A stretch of DNA of 64,000 bases from contig CAVTHW010000018.1 of NCBI GenBank assembly GCA_963734625.1, positions 186,001 through 250,000 of the forward strand, in the 5' to 3' direction. The notes under the pieces were generated by a model, which saw nothing but the letters and a program-made list of their open reading frames with translations, was not told where the DNA came from and ran no database searches. Numbering within the stretch: the stretch's first letter is position 1; every line of letters starts with the position of its first letter. The translations under genes were made by a program, and so were the position numbers. This document shows, one piece after another, positions 35,306-44,734 of this stretch. The DNA is from CAVTHW01 sp963734625. GTDB taxonomy: Bacteria; Acidobacteriota; Terriglobia; Bryobacterales; Bryobacteraceae.

Positions 35306-36435
35306 GTTTGGGGGAAGAGGTCGATCAGGGTGAGCTGGTCGATGCGGTAGCCGCCGGCAGTCAGCGCCGCCAGGTCGCGGGCGAGTGTCGCCGGGTCGCA
35401 GGAGACAATCACCAGGCGCGGGGGCCGCAGCCGCAACAGTTGCTGCACCACCGCCTTGCCCAGGCCGGCGCGGGGCGGATCGGCCAGCAGGAAATCCGGC
35501 GGACGCTCGAGCCCTTCCAGGAACGTCTCGGCCTCGGCGCCCACGGCTTCCACTTTCAATGACGCCCGGGCGGCGTTGAACTCGAGATCGCGCACCGCGC
35601 TCGACCCCGATTCGACCGCCCGCACCGAGCCGAAGCGCTCCGCCAGCGGCAGCGAGAACAGCCCCACGCCCGCGTACAAGTCTACGGCGGAATCGCCCGC
35701 GGCGCCATCCAGCACGGTCTCGACGAGCGTCTCGACCAGAAAGCGGTTCACCTGGAAGAATGACTTGCGGCTGACGCGGTACAGGCGCCCGGTGGCCGGG
35801 TAGTCGAGGGCCGGGGAGAACGCGCCGGGGATGCGCTCCTCGCACCACTCGAAAAATCGACGGGCGACGGGACGCTCCGATTCGAGGACGTTCACCTGGA
35901 CCGATGACTCGTTGGCGAACAGTTCGAGCGAGCGCAGGAACCGCGGGAAGCGGTCGGCGCGCAACATCTCGCGAAGCGCGGCCAGGGCCGAGTTGATGGC
36001 CGGCGACGAAATCGGACAGCGCTTCACGGGGCAGAGCCGGCCCGATCCCGCTTCGCGAAAACCAATTCCGCCTTTGCCGATGTGCAACTGGATCCGGTTG
36101 CGGTACTCCCACGGCGCGGCCGAGAGGATTCGGATTTCCTCCGGCGGCTCGATCTTGCCCACGCGGCGGAGCGAATCCCGCAGGACTTCGCGCTTCTGGG
36201 CAAGCTGATACTCGTAGGCGGCGTGCTGGTAGTGACACCCTCCGCAGCGGCCGAAGTACGGGCAGGGCGGCTCGACGCGCTCCGGCGAAGGAGAAACGAC
36301 GCCGGCCAGGCTAGCTTCTATGAGCCCGGGGCGCTCCCTTTCGGCGCCGAGGCGCACGAGTTCGCCCGGCAGCACGAAGGGCACCAGCACGGCCCGCCCT
36401 TCGATCCGGGCCAGGCCGCGCCCTCCATAGACCAA
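35254..36435 (-). CDS. RNA m5U methyltransferase (RlmD/TrmA family)
   Basis: The 393-residue product has a TRAM-like N-terminus (VYGGRGLARIEGRAVLVPF), iron-sulfur cysteines in PCPYFGRCGGCHYQHAAY and CPVKRCPIS, an SAM-binding DLYAGVGLFSLPLA, DPPRAGLG and the catalytic Cys in VIVSCDPATLARDL. The family methylates C5 of uridine in rRNA or tRNA; which one is not decided here. No ATG or GTG fits the N-terminus. TTG at 36435 is proposed, but the real start could be a few codons upstream. The last residues, MGTDAFSG, are coded by a palindromic repeat half (35260-35278), so the C-terminus was extended by its insertion. Confidence 0.85.
   Translation of the reverse strand: MVYGGRGLARIEGRAVLVPFVLPGELVRLGAERERPGLIEASLAGVVSPSPERVEPPCPYFGRCGGCHYQHAAYEYQLAQKREVLRDSLRRVGKIEPPEEIRILSAAPWEYRNRIQLHIGKGGIGFREAGSGRLCPVKRCPISSPAINSALAALREMLRADRFPRFLRSLELFANESSVQVNVLESERPVARRFFEWCEERIPGAFSPALDYPATGRLYRVSRKSFFQVNRFLVETLVETVLDGAAGDSAVDLYAGVGLFSLPLAERFGSVRAVESGSSAVRDLEFNAARASLKVEAVGAEAETFLEGLERPPDFLLADPPRAGLGKAVVQQLLRLRPPRLVIVSCDPATLARDLAALTAGGYRIDQLTLIDLFPQTYHLETVVKMGTDAFSG
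35260..35278. repeat. Half copy of the 6.0-kb palindromic element
   Basis: GGAAAATGCGTCTGTCCCC here is identical to the core of each arm of the element at 5998-6098. The partner arm is absent. It lies in the last codons of the RNA methyltransferase gene on the minus strand and in the tail of the decayed membrane gene on the plus strand. Confidence 0.8.
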
Positions 36436-36525
36436 CTTTTCGATGGTCGCTTCCCGCCCGGATGCAACGGGCGGTTTGTCTCCGGCTGCGGCATCGCTTA
36501 CGATAGGACTTTCACCCCCTCTAGC

Positions 36526-37515
36526 ATGAAACCACGAGTCTTCTCCGGTGTTCAACCTTCGGGCGATCTGCACATCGGAAATTACCTGGGCGCCCTCAAG
36601 AATTGGACCCGGCTGCAACACGAATACGACTGCATCTACTGCATCGTGGACCTGCACGCGGTCACCGTCTATCAGGACCCGGCCGGGTTGCTGGCGAAAA
36701 CGCGCGAGCTGGCGGCCCTGTTCCTGGCGGCGGGCATCGACCCCGCGGTCTCGGCGGTCATCGTCCAGTCGGCGATCCCCGCCCACGCGGAACTGGCCTG
36801 GATGCTGACCTGCGTCACGCCGATGGGGTGGCTGAGCCGCATGACGCAGTTCAAGGCGAAGTCCGAGGCGCAGGAAACGGTCGGCGACGGCCTGTTCCAG
36901 TATCCGGTGCTGATGGCGGCGGACATACTGCTCTACCAGGCGGCCATCGTGCCGGTGGGCGACGATCAATCGCAGCACGTGGAGCTGACGCGGGACGTCG
37001 CGCAGAGATTCAATTCGCTGTACGGCGAGACCTTCGTGGTTCCGGAGACGAAGCTGCCGGCGGTCGGGGCGCGGGTCATGGGGCTGGACGATCCGCTGAA
37101 GAAGATGAGCAAGTCGGAGCCCGGCAGCGGGCACGCGGTGGCGCTGCTGGATCCGCCGGAGACGGCGCGCAAGAAGATCATGCGCGCCACGACGGACTCC
37201 AACCCCGCGGTGGATTTCGACGCCCTGGGAGCCGGGGTCGCGAATCTGCTGAGCATATTTCAGGCATTCGGCGAATGGGACGACGCGCGCATGCGGACCC
37301 ACTTCTCGGGGATGCGTTACGGAGAGCTCAAGAAACAGACAGCCGAGATGGTGATCTCGCACCTGGAGCCGCTGCAGCGGCGCTATCGCGAGATCACGTC
37401 CGACCCTGGTTACCTGGACGGCATCCTGCGCGAAGCAGCGCGGCGGGTCAGCCCTATCGCCAACGCCACGGTCGAGATGGCGAAGCGGCGCATGGGCCTG
37501 TACGTTGGCTCCTGA
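36526..37515 (+). CDS. trpS: Tryptophanyl-tRNA synthetase
   Basis: The 329-residue product starts MKPRVFSGVQPSGDLHIGNY, with the class-I HIGH-type motif (HIGN). It continues YCIVDLHAVT, GLFQYPVLMAADILLYQA, VPVGDDQSQHVELTRD and the KMSKS motif in LKKMSKSEPGSG. Length and order are normal for bacterial TrpRS, which charges tRNA-Trp. No Shine-Dalgarno is visible before the ATG. The gene is divergent from the RNA methyltransferase (90 bp apart), and the MFS gene starts 1 bp after its stop. Confidence 0.98.
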   Translation: MKPRVFSGVQPSGDLHIGNYLGALKNWTRLQHEYDCIYCIVDLHAVTVYQDPAGLLAKTRELAALFLAAGIDPAVSAVIVQSAIPAHAELAWMLTCVTPMGWLSRMTQFKAKSEAQETVGDGLFQYPVLMAADILLYQAAIVPVGDDQSQHVELTRDVAQRFNSLYGETFVVPETKLPAVGARVMGLDDPLKKMSKSEPGSGHAVALLDPPETARKKIMRATTDSNPAVDFDALGAGVANLLSIFQAFGEWDDARMRTHFSGMRYGELKKQTAEMVISHLEPLQRRYREITSDPGYLDGILREAARRVSPIANATVEMAKRRMGLYVGS

Positions 37516-37516
37516 C

Positions 37517-38823
37517 ATGGACCGAAGCCGGCTGACGTTCTCCGCGTATTGGAGTCTGCTCCGGGACAACCGCAACTTCCGGTTGTTGTGGAGCGCGCAG
37601 ATCGTCAGCGAGCTGGGCGACTGGCTGTACTCGATCGCCATCTACAGCCTCCTGCTGGAATTGACGGGCAGCGCGACATCGGTGGCAATCGCGGTGGTGC
37701 TGCAGGAGCTTCCCCAGTTCTTCGTGGCGCCGGCGGCCGGGGTGGTGAACGACCGCATGAGCCGGAAGCGGGTGATGATCCTGGCGGACGTGGCGCGCGC
37801 GGGCATCATGCTCCTGATGCTGTGGGTGCAAGCCCGCCAGTGGGTCGGGATGATCTACGTGCTGCTGTTCGTGGAGACCATGATGTGGGCCTTCTTCGAG
37901 CCCGCCCGAAGCTCGGTCATCCCGAACATCACGCGCGGCAAGGAACTGCTGGCGGCGAACACGATTTCTTCGACGACCTGGTCGGTGAACCTGGCCATCG
38001 GGTCGGCCATCGGCGGCGTGCTCGCCGTGCTGTTCGGCAGAAACACGCTGTTCCTCATCAACGCGATCTCGTTCCTGCTTTCGGCCAGCCTGCTGCGCGG
38101 CATGCGATTCGCCGAACCGCATACCGCTGGAGCGCCGCCCCTGAAGGCCAAGGATTTCACGGATTTCTCGCCGGTGCTCGAGGGGTTGCGTTATGTGACC
38201 AGGAACCGGCGGCTGGTGGCTACGCTGCTGGTCAAGGCCGGGCTCGGATTCATGGGCACGAACTGGGTGATCCTGCCGGTGCTGGGAGAGCGCCATTTTC
38301 CGGTTCTGACGTCCAGTCTCGACCCCGCGCGCGCCAGCATGCTGGGGATGAGTCTGCTGATGGGCGCTCGCGGCGTAGGGGCGTTGCTGGGGCCGCTGAT
38401 CGGCGGCTACTGGGCGGGGCAGAAGCGAGTCGCGCCTCCGGACCGGAATCCTGTACGGCTTCCTGGCCAGCGCGGCCGGGATACCTGGCGCTCGGCTTCT
38501 CTCCCGTCATCGGGCTGGCTTTTGCGGCGATCGTGCTGGCCCACGCGGGCGGCTCCACCATCTGGGTCTTCTCGACGACGCTGCTGCAGGAGCAGACGGA
38601 AGATCGTTTCCGGGGGAGAGTCTTCTCGGCGGACTACGCGTTCCTGGTGGTGACGATGTCGCTGGTGAGCTACCTGGCGGGAGTGCTGATCGACGTTGGC
38701 TTGGATCCCAAGACCCTGGCGATTCTCACCGGCGTGATCGGGCTCGGCCCGGCTCTGGCCTGGGGCCTGGCGTTGCGGCTCTGGAAGCCGGAGCCGTCAG
38801 TCCCTGACAACCAGGACCGTTGA
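37517..38823 (+). CDS. MFS transporter with two apparent frameshifts
   Basis: The first ~300 residues form a typical MFS half plus more (NFRLLWSAQIVSELGDWLYS, VVNDRMSRKRVMILADVARA, LLAANTISSTTWSVNLAIGS, GARGVGALLGPLIGGYWAG). The frame then breaks near 38435. A short piece, GILYGFLASAAG, is in a second frame (38445 on). From about 38485 a third frame continues YLALGFSPVIGLAFAAIVLA and FRGRVFSADYAFLVVTMSLV to the stop at 38823. Two single-base insertions within ~60 bp would explain this. Either the gene is broken or this stretch holds sequencing errors. Related proteins (NreB/EntS-like) are putative efflux carriers. The 3' end overlaps the convergent kinase gene. Confidence 0.78.
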
Positions 38824-39255
38824 GAAGCCCTCCTCGAGCGACGGCGGAACGAGTTTCTCCGCCATGCGATCCAGCACGTCCTCGGGAACGACGCGCCCGC
38901 GGAGTCGGTTGCGTTCGCGGCAGACGGCGAGAGGCACGTCGAAGAACACCGCTTCCACCGAACAGCCGAAGATCTGGCCCATCTTGATGTAGGGGCGGCG
39001 CTCGCGCGGAGTGAGGTGGGTGGCGTCCAGGCAGGTGACCGGCCGGCCCAGCGCGAGCCGGCGCCGCAATAGGTAGCGCAACGTGGCGAAGACTTCACGG
39101 TGAATGCTCTGATCGGTCTCATCGTCGGCCAGCAGGCCGCGCACCGCGTCGGAAGAGAGCGCCGGCGCTCCCAGGCGCTTCAGATAGGTGGATTTGCCGG
39201 AGCCCGGCAGTCCGACCAACACGACAATACGCTGCGGCGCAGTAGAGGAAGTCAC
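38797..39255 (-). CDS. P-loop kinase (polynucleotide-kinase-like)
   Basis: The 152-residue protein has Walker A GLPGSGKST near the N-terminus, SSDAVRGLLADDETDQ, CLDATHLTPRERRPYIKM and a lid Arg region CRERNRLRGRVVPEDV. This is the AAA_33/Zeta-toxin-like or PNK-type small kinase fold, phosphorylating a nucleic-acid end or small molecule; the substrate is unknown. The GTG start at 39255 gives the natural N-terminus (TSSTAPQRIVVLVG). Its end overlaps the MFS gene by 27 bp, and its start is 32 bp from the divergent flippase-like gene. Confidence 0.78.
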   Translation of the reverse strand: MTSSTAPQRIVVLVGLPGSGKSTYLKRLGAPALSSDAVRGLLADDETDQSIHREVFATLRYLLRRRLALGRPVTCLDATHLTPRERRPYIKMGQIFGCSVEAVFFDVPLAVCRERNRLRGRVVPEDVLDRMAEKLVPPSLEEGFSTVLVVRD

Positions 39256-39286
39256 GGCAAGCAGAATATCATGGTTATTGGGTTCT

Positions 39287-40318
39287 ATGGCTTCTACTCC
39301 CGCGGGCAGCCCGGGCCGCAACCGGGCCAGGTGGCTGTTCCCCGCTCTGGGCTACCTGCTTTCGCTAGCCGCTCTGATCTGGGTTTACTGGGGCTTCGAC
39401 TGGAAAATGGCGCTGACCCGGTTCGCAGCTTCGGACTGGCGCTGGGTGACATTCTCCATGATCGCCAGCGTCTGCATCTACCTTTGCCAGGCATGGCGCT
39501 GGAGCCTGCTCCTGAGGCCTGTGGGGCGCGCCCCCTTCGGGAGGTCGTTGCAATCGATTTTCATCGGACTGTTCGCCAACGAGGTGCTCCCGTTGCGCAG
39601 CGGCGAGTTGATCCGGGGCTACGTGCAGGCCCGCTGGACCAGGATTCCTTTCTCGGTCGTCCTGTCCTCCGAAGTCCTCGAACGCCTCTTCGACGGGATT
39701 CTGCTGGCCATCGGCTGCTACCTGACTATGCAGTTCGTCGAAGTTCCGCGGTACCTGCGCGACGGGAGTGTGGTGCTGGCCGCGGTGGTCGCGGGTTTTT
39801 CGGTGCTCCTGGCGGTCATCATGTTCCACAAGCACCACGCTCACGCGGCGGTGGCGCGAAGCCGGTGGGCCAAGGCGCTCTGGCACGTGGTGGAAGGGCT
39901 CCACGCCATGGGCAATTCCCGCTGGTTCCTGGCCTCGGCGGCCGTCAGCGTTATCTTTCTCGGAATACAGGTAGTTCCCGTTTGGGCCCTGATGCGAGCC
40001 TGCAACATGGACCTGTCGTTCGGAGTGGCGGCGGTGGTCCTGGTTATCCTAAGGCTGGGCACCATCATTCCCCAGGCGCCGAGCAACGTCGGCGGATTCC
40101 AGCTCTTCACGGTGGCGGCTTTGCGGCTCTTCGACGTGGACAAGGCCGCCGCGGCGGAATTCGCCACCATCTTGTTCTTCGCCGTGACTATCCCGCTGTG
40201 GATCTGCGGCGCGATCGCCGCCGCTCTGGCCGGCACTCACATTCGGGAACTGCAGCGCCATGCGCAGGCCAGTCTGCAACCCGCCGCCACCGGCCCGAGT
40301 GAAGGCTCGAAACCGTAG
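39287..40318 (+). CDS. Flippase-like (LPG synthase transmembrane region) membrane protein
   Basis: The 343-residue protein has about eight hydrophobic helices and the family signatures FANEVLPLRSGELIRGYVQA, SEVLERLFDGILLAIG and APSNVGGFQLFTVAALRLF. These are typical of the lysylphosphatidylglycerol-synthase TM-region/AglD-like family (UPF0104), which is linked to lipid or lipid-linked sugar translocation. ATG at 39287 was chosen because the predicted first helix follows soon after. The exact lipid is unknown. Confidence 0.85.
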   Translation: MASTPAGSPGRNRARWLFPALGYLLSLAALIWVYWGFDWKMALTRFAASDWRWVTFSMIASVCIYLCQAWRWSLLLRPVGRAPFGRSLQSIFIGLFANEVLPLRSGELIRGYVQARWTRIPFSVVLSSEVLERLFDGILLAIGCYLTMQFVEVPRYLRDGSVVLAAVVAGFSVLLAVIMFHKHHAHAAVARSRWAKALWHVVEGLHAMGNSRWFLASAAVSVIFLGIQVVPVWALMRACNMDLSFGVAAVVLVILRLGTIIPQAPSNVGGFQLFTVAALRLFDVDKAAAAEFATILFFAVTIPLWICGAIAAALAGTHIRELQRHAQASLQPAATGPSEGSKP

Positions 40319-40325
40319 GCGCCCG

Positions 40326-40883
40326 CTACGCCCTTTCCAGATAGTTTCCTTCGGCGGTGTTGACGCGGACCTTGTCGCCCTCGTTGATGAACGGAGGAAC
40401 CTGCACCACCAGGCCGGTCTCGAGCTTGGCCGGCTTGGTGACGTTGGATACCGAGGCGCCCTTGAGCCCGGGGTCGGTTTCGACCACCGCGAGATCGACC
40501 GTGGCCGGCAACTCCACGCTGATAGGCTTGCCTTCGTAGAACTCCACGTTCACCTTTAGCTGCGGCGTGAGGTATTGCACGCTGTCGCCGAGGAGGTCCT
40601 TGGTGAGGTGCATCTGCTCGAAATTCTCGGTGTTCATGAAGTAATAGTACTCGCCGTCACCGTAGAGGAATTCCATTTCCTGTTCGTCCATCACTGCCCG
40701 CTCGACGCGATCTTCGGAAGAGAACCGGTGTTCGGTCATGGACCCGGAGCGCAGGCTCCGCATCTTGGCCTGAACGAACCCGCGCAGGTTGCCGGGGGTG
40801 CGATGGACGACGCTGAAGATGGAATAAAGCTCGTTGTTGAACTTGATGACCATTCCCGGACGCATTTGTGTGGCGGAAATCAT
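40326..40883 (-). CDS. efp: Elongation factor P, unusual tip loop
   Basis: The 185-residue protein (MISATQMRPGMVIKFNNELY) has the three OB-type domains of EF-P and normal length; EF-P rescues ribosomes stalled at proline runs. The domain-I tip reads HRTPGNLRGFVQ. Where E. coli has PGKGQAF with the modified Lys34, this protein has Asn, then Leu-Arg. The expected modified Lys or Arg is therefore absent at the tip position. No modification gene (epmA/epmB/earP type) is nearby. The ATG at 40883 has AGGGAG at a suitable distance; a GTG four codons upstream sits on top of that site and is less likely. Confidence 0.95.
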   Translation of the reverse strand: MISATQMRPGMVIKFNNELYSIFSVVHRTPGNLRGFVQAKMRSLRSGSMTEHRFSSEDRVERAVMDEQEMEFLYGDGEYYYFMNTENFEQMHLTKDLLGDSVQYLTPQLKVNVEFYEGKPISVELPATVDLAVVETDPGLKGASVSNVTKPAKLETGLVVQVPPFINEGDKVRVNTAEGNYLERA

Positions 40884-41040
40884 GGACGCGAACACTCCCT
40901 GCCTGTGGTGTAGATTGGCGCTGCGGACCGAGTTTCTATTCTAGCAGAATGGCGGACGCAGCCTGTCCAGTTGGATGTACAATCGATGGTGACCAGAACG
41001 GAATAGCGCTGGCGCCGGGCCGCGCTGAGGAGAGGATGCC

Positions 41041-41655
41041 ATGCGGAAACTGATGATGGTCTTATGCGGTGCGCTGCTGCTGGCGGCGTGCTTGTCCCTT
41101 ACCGCCTTCCAGATCCAGCCCCAGCCGGGCAAGGAGGGTTGGATCAGCATGTTCGACGGGAAAACTCTGGACGGCTGGAAGACGGCCGACAATCCGGAAA
41201 GCTGGAAGGTGGTCGACGGCATGCTTGTGGGAGACGGCCCTAGAAGCCATCTCTTCTGGATGGTTCGCGAGTGCGACAATTGCGAGTTCCGCGCCGAAGT
41301 GAAGCTGAACCACCTGGGCAACTCCGGCATGTTCTTCCGCACGGCATTCGGCCCCGGCTTTCCCAAGGGCTATGAGGCGCAAGTGGAGAACACTTCCAGC
41401 GATCCGCAAAAGACCGGCACGCTCTACGGTCTCGCCCGCATCACCGCGCAACTCATCCAGGACGACACCTGGTGGACCGAGCACATCATTGCGAACGGGA
41501 ACCACATCATCATTACGGTCAACGACAAGGTCGTGGTCGATTACATCGACGAGAAGAACTCCTACACCAAGGGATACCTCGCGCTCCAGCAGCACAACGC
41601 CGGAAGCGTGGTCCAATACCGCAATGTGATGATGCGACCCCTTCCGCCGAAATAA
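41041..41655 (+). CDS. Exported DUF1080 (3-keto-disaccharide-hydrolase-like) protein 1
   Basis: The 204-residue product has a signal peptide/lipobox-like N-terminus (MRKLMMVLCGALLLAACLSL; Cys17 may be lipidated). A single DUF1080 jelly-roll follows: GWISMFDGKTLDGWKTADN, FRAEVKLNHLGNSGMFFRTA, GYEAQVENTSSDPQKTGTLY, KGYLALQQHNAGSVVQYRNV. The family is LamG/concanavalin-like and includes enzymes acting on 3-keto-glycosides made by Gfo/Idh oxidoreductases. GAGGAGAGG precedes the ATG. It starts the run of polysaccharide genes and is 37 bp from the GH106-like gene. Confidence 0.9.
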   Translation: MRKLMMVLCGALLLAACLSLTAFQIQPQPGKEGWISMFDGKTLDGWKTADNPESWKVVDGMLVGDGPRSHLFWMVRECDNCEFRAEVKLNHLGNSGMFFRTAFGPGFPKGYEAQVENTSSDPQKTGTLYGLARITAQLIQDDTWWTEHIIANGNHIIITVNDKVVVDYIDEKNSYTKGYLALQQHNAGSVVQYRNVMMRPLPPK

Positions 41656-41692
41656 TCACCCCGATCCCCGGAAGAGCGTGGGAGGAGGCAGT

Positions 41693-44600
41693 ATGAGTCG
41701 GGCGGTTTTGACCGCGCTGATTTCGATCTCGATCGGGGCGGTCGCCTTCGGCCAGAGCGGCAACTACGTCGCAGCGGCCAGGGGCGGCTGGACCAGCTTC
41801 AACCCGGTCACGGCGCTGACGGCGTCCACGTTCGCCCAACCCCCCGCCGCGGACCGCCCGTGGGTGCGGATGAACATGCCCGCGACCGCGGATCCAGCGG
41901 AGATCAAGGCGGAACTCCAGGATCTGCGCGACAAGGGCATCGTCGGCGTCGAGATCGGCCAGGGCGCGTTTCCGAACAACGAGCAGCTTATAGCGTTGCT
42001 GTCTGCCGGAAACCAGCTCGGCATCAAGATCAGCCTCAGCCACGGTCCGACGGAGAATCCGGCTGGATACTCGATAGACGACGACCACGCCCGTAAGACG
42101 CTGGCCTTCGGCCAGGCCGCGGTCGACGCCGGCCGGACTTTCGAGGGGGTTCTGCCGGCCCCCACGTCGCCGGCGGCCGGGCGGGGCGGGCGTGGAGCGG
42201 CGTCGGCGCCTCGCCGCGCCACCCTCATCGCCGTACTGGCTTACCGCTGCACGCAGACTCCCTGCCCGACTACCGGCATCGCAGAACTTGACCGATCCTC
42301 GGTAATCGATCTGACCTCGACGATTACCGGCAAGAACGCGGACGGGGTGCTTGGGGGCACGACCGCCGGCAGCATAAGATGGACGGCGCCGGCCGGCGCG
42401 CAGTGGCAGTTGATCGTGTTCTGGTCGCGGGGCGTCTCCGCCCAGCCGGACCCGTTTAGCGAGGAGGGGCACAACCAACTGATCAACAGCATGGAAACAG
42501 GCTTGAGCCCTGAGGTCAAGAAGCTGATGCAGATCAACGGCGGCGACCTCTTCTACGACTCACACTCCAGCGCCCGCGGCAGCCCGGACGAGTTGTGGAC
42601 CAACAAGATGGCCGAGGAGTTCCGCAGCCGGCGCGGCTACGCGTTGATTCCCAACCTGGCGGCGCTCTTCCAATCCAGCTTCGGCTTCAGCGACGGCAGC
42701 GCGCCCCGCGTGCGCAATGACCTCTACGCAGTCCGTGGCGACATCTGGATCGAGAAGCATATCGCTCCGCTGCGGGCTTGGGTGCGCAAGTACAACTACA
42801 AATTGCGCATTCAGGTCGAGGGGGAACGCACCATCACGATCCCCATCAGCGACCAGGTGCAGGCGGCGGCCGCCGTGGACCGGCCGGAGCATGAATCGCT
42901 GTTCGTCGGCGACGAGGTCGACAACTACCTGCCGATGGCTTCCGCGAACCACATGACCGGCAACCCGTGGTACTCGACGGAGTGCTGCGCGGCGCGCACG
43001 CTGAGCTACGCGCAGACGTTCCAGGATGCGATCATCCGGATGCACAAGAGCTTCGCGGGCGGCATCAACAAGCTCGTGTACCACGTCTATCCCTACCGCG
43101 ACAGCGACTCGTCACGGTGGCCGGGCTACCATAACTTCGGCCCGGCGGGTTTCTCGAATGCCTGGGGTCCGCGCGAGCCGTTCTGGGCGGACGCCCGCAA
43201 CTATAACGACTACATCGCCCGCAACCAGCAGGTCCTCACCCAGGGCGACGCCAAGACCGACGTCGCAGTCTACATGCAGAACTACCTCTATCCGGAGCCG
43301 TGGAGCAATCCGGGTGGCTTCCGGATCTGGCGAGACACGAAGCTGCAGGAGGCCGGCTACACGCGCGACTATCTCAACCCGATGATGCTCGACATGCCGA
43401 ACGCAACGGTCACCGGAGGCCGTCTGGCCGTGGACGGGCCGGCGTACAAGGCGTTCATCATTGACAGCGAGCAGGAACCGCCGACCGATCCGGTCAAGAC
43501 ATCGATGCCGGTCGAGGTTGCGCGGAAGATCCTGGGCTTTGCGCGCGCCGGTCTGCCGGTGATCGTGGTAGGCGCGCCGCCCGACCGGACGCCCGGCAAC
43601 ACGCCCGGGGACGATGCCGCGCTTCAGGCTCTGATCCGCAGCCTGCTGGCTGAGAAGACGGTCTACCGGGTCGCGCACCAGGCCGACGTGCCTGCCAGGT
43701 TGCGAGAGTTGGGGATCCGGCCGTCGGCGGAGCCGAGTTCGCCCTCGCCCATGCTCAGCGTCCGCCGCCGGGACGGGGCGACCAGGACTGACTATTACTT
43801 CCTCTACAACCAAGGGGTCGTTACCCCGAAAGGCGAGCCGGAAAACCTGTTCGAGCCGGCCACGGGGCAATCGCTGGACCGCGAGGTCAGCCTGGAAGGG
43901 CGGGGACGTCCCTACCTGCTGGACGCATGGACCGGCAAGATCACGCCGATCGCCAACTACACCTCCAGTGCGGATCGTGTGACTCTGCGTATCAAACTCT
44001 CGCGCGACAACGCGACGCTGATTGCGCTCAGCGAGGACCCGAAGCGGTTCGGCGTCGCGCCTCCCGACGTGTTCGTGACGAAGACCGGCGCCGACGATGT
44101 GGTCATGGACGGGAACTTGATCGCGATCCGAGCTTCGAATCCGGGGACGTATGCGACGTCGCTGAGCGACGGCAAGACCGTGAAGAGCACAATCCGCAAC
44201 GTGCCTCCGCCGATAGATCTGACCAACGCCGCATGGCATCTTGCGGCCGAGGACTGGCAGCCGGCGAATCCGTACCAGACAACGTTCGGGGTCCAGGCGG
44301 CGCGGACGGCGAAGGCTCCGGTCGAACTGGACCTCAAGGGGCTGGCTCCATGGCCGGAGATCCCGGCTCTCAAGAACGCCTCGGGCATCGGCACGTATAC
44401 GACCACGATCAACCTGCCGGCCGGATGGACCAGGGAGCAGGGCGCCACGTTGAGCTTGGGCGAGGTCTTCGACACTTTCACCTTGACGGTCAACGGCAAA
44501 GCAGTGCCGGTGGACCAGATCAGCGCCCAGGCTGACCTGGGTCCGTACCTGAAGGCCGGCCGGAACACGCTTGCAGTGCGCGTCGCCACGACGTTGAACA

Positions 44601-44725
44601 ACCGGCTGGCGGCGCTCGATGAGGCTGTAACGAAACGCGGGCTGGTGCAGAAATATGGGCTGGTTGGCCCCGTGGTGCTAACCCCCTACGGTCAAGTGAC
44701 CGTCTGGACACAGCCAAAGAGGTAG
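41693..44725 (+). CDS. GH106-like exported glycoside hydrolase (probable alpha-L-rhamnosidase)
   Basis: The 1010-residue protein has a signal peptide (MSRAVLTALISISIGAVAFG). Its long catalytic region is of the GH106 kind: VRMNMPATADPAEIKAELQD, LGIKISLSHGPTENPAGYSI, GGDLFYDSHSSARGSPDELW, DNYLPMASANHMTGNPWYST, LVYHVYPYRD. A C-terminal galactose-binding-like module follows (WTREQGATLSLGEVFDTFTL, GPYLKAGRNTLAVRVATTLN). GH106 members cleave alpha-L-rhamnosides. GGAGGAGG precedes the ATG. It is followed 9 bp later by the GH78 gene, which supports rhamnose as the target. The exact linkage is unknown. Confidence 0.8.
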   Translation: MSRAVLTALISISIGAVAFGQSGNYVAAARGGWTSFNPVTALTASTFAQPPAADRPWVRMNMPATADPAEIKAELQDLRDKGIVGVEIGQGAFPNNEQLIALLSAGNQLGIKISLSHGPTENPAGYSIDDDHARKTLAFGQAAVDAGRTFEGVLPAPTSPAAGRGGRGAASAPRRATLIAVLAYRCTQTPCPTTGIAELDRSSVIDLTSTITGKNADGVLGGTTAGSIRWTAPAGAQWQLIVFWSRGVSAQPDPFSEEGHNQLINSMETGLSPEVKKLMQINGGDLFYDSHSSARGSPDELWTNKMAEEFRSRRGYALIPNLAALFQSSFGFSDGSAPRVRNDLYAVRGDIWIEKHIAPLRAWVRKYNYKLRIQVEGERTITIPISDQVQAAAAVDRPEHESLFVGDEVDNYLPMASANHMTGNPWYSTECCAARTLSYAQTFQDAIIRMHKSFAGGINKLVYHVYPYRDSDSSRWPGYHNFGPAGFSNAWGPREPFWADARNYNDYIARNQQVLTQGDAKTDVAVYMQNYLYPEPWSNPGGFRIWRDTKLQEAGYTRDYLNPMMLDMPNATVTGGRLAVDGPAYKAFIIDSEQEPPTDPVKTSMPVEVARKILGFARAGLPVIVVGAPPDRTPGNTPGDDAALQALIRSLLAEKTVYRVAHQADVPARLRELGIRPSAEPSSPSPMLSVRRRDGATRTDYYFLYNQGVVTPKGEPENLFEPATGQSLDREVSLEGRGRPYLLDAWTGKITPIANYTSSADRVTLRIKLSRDNATLIALSEDPKRFGVAPPDVFVTKTGADDVVMDGNLIAIRASNPGTYATSLSDGKTVKSTIRNVPPPIDLTNAAWHLAAEDWQPANPYQTTFGVQAARTAKAPVELDLKGLAPWPEIPALKNASGIGTYTTTINLPAGWTREQGATLSLGEVFDTFTLTVNGKAVPVDQISAQADLGPYLKAGRNTLAVRVATTLNNRLAALDEAVTKRGLVQKYGLVGPVVLTPYGQVTVWTQPKR

Positions 44726-44734
44726 GCCGGCAGA

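Noticed and set aside
36436..37641. Extended N-terminus of the RNA methyltransferase frame across trpS
   Set aside because: The extension is antisense to trpS and has no family similarity; the TRAM-like domain begins near 36435.
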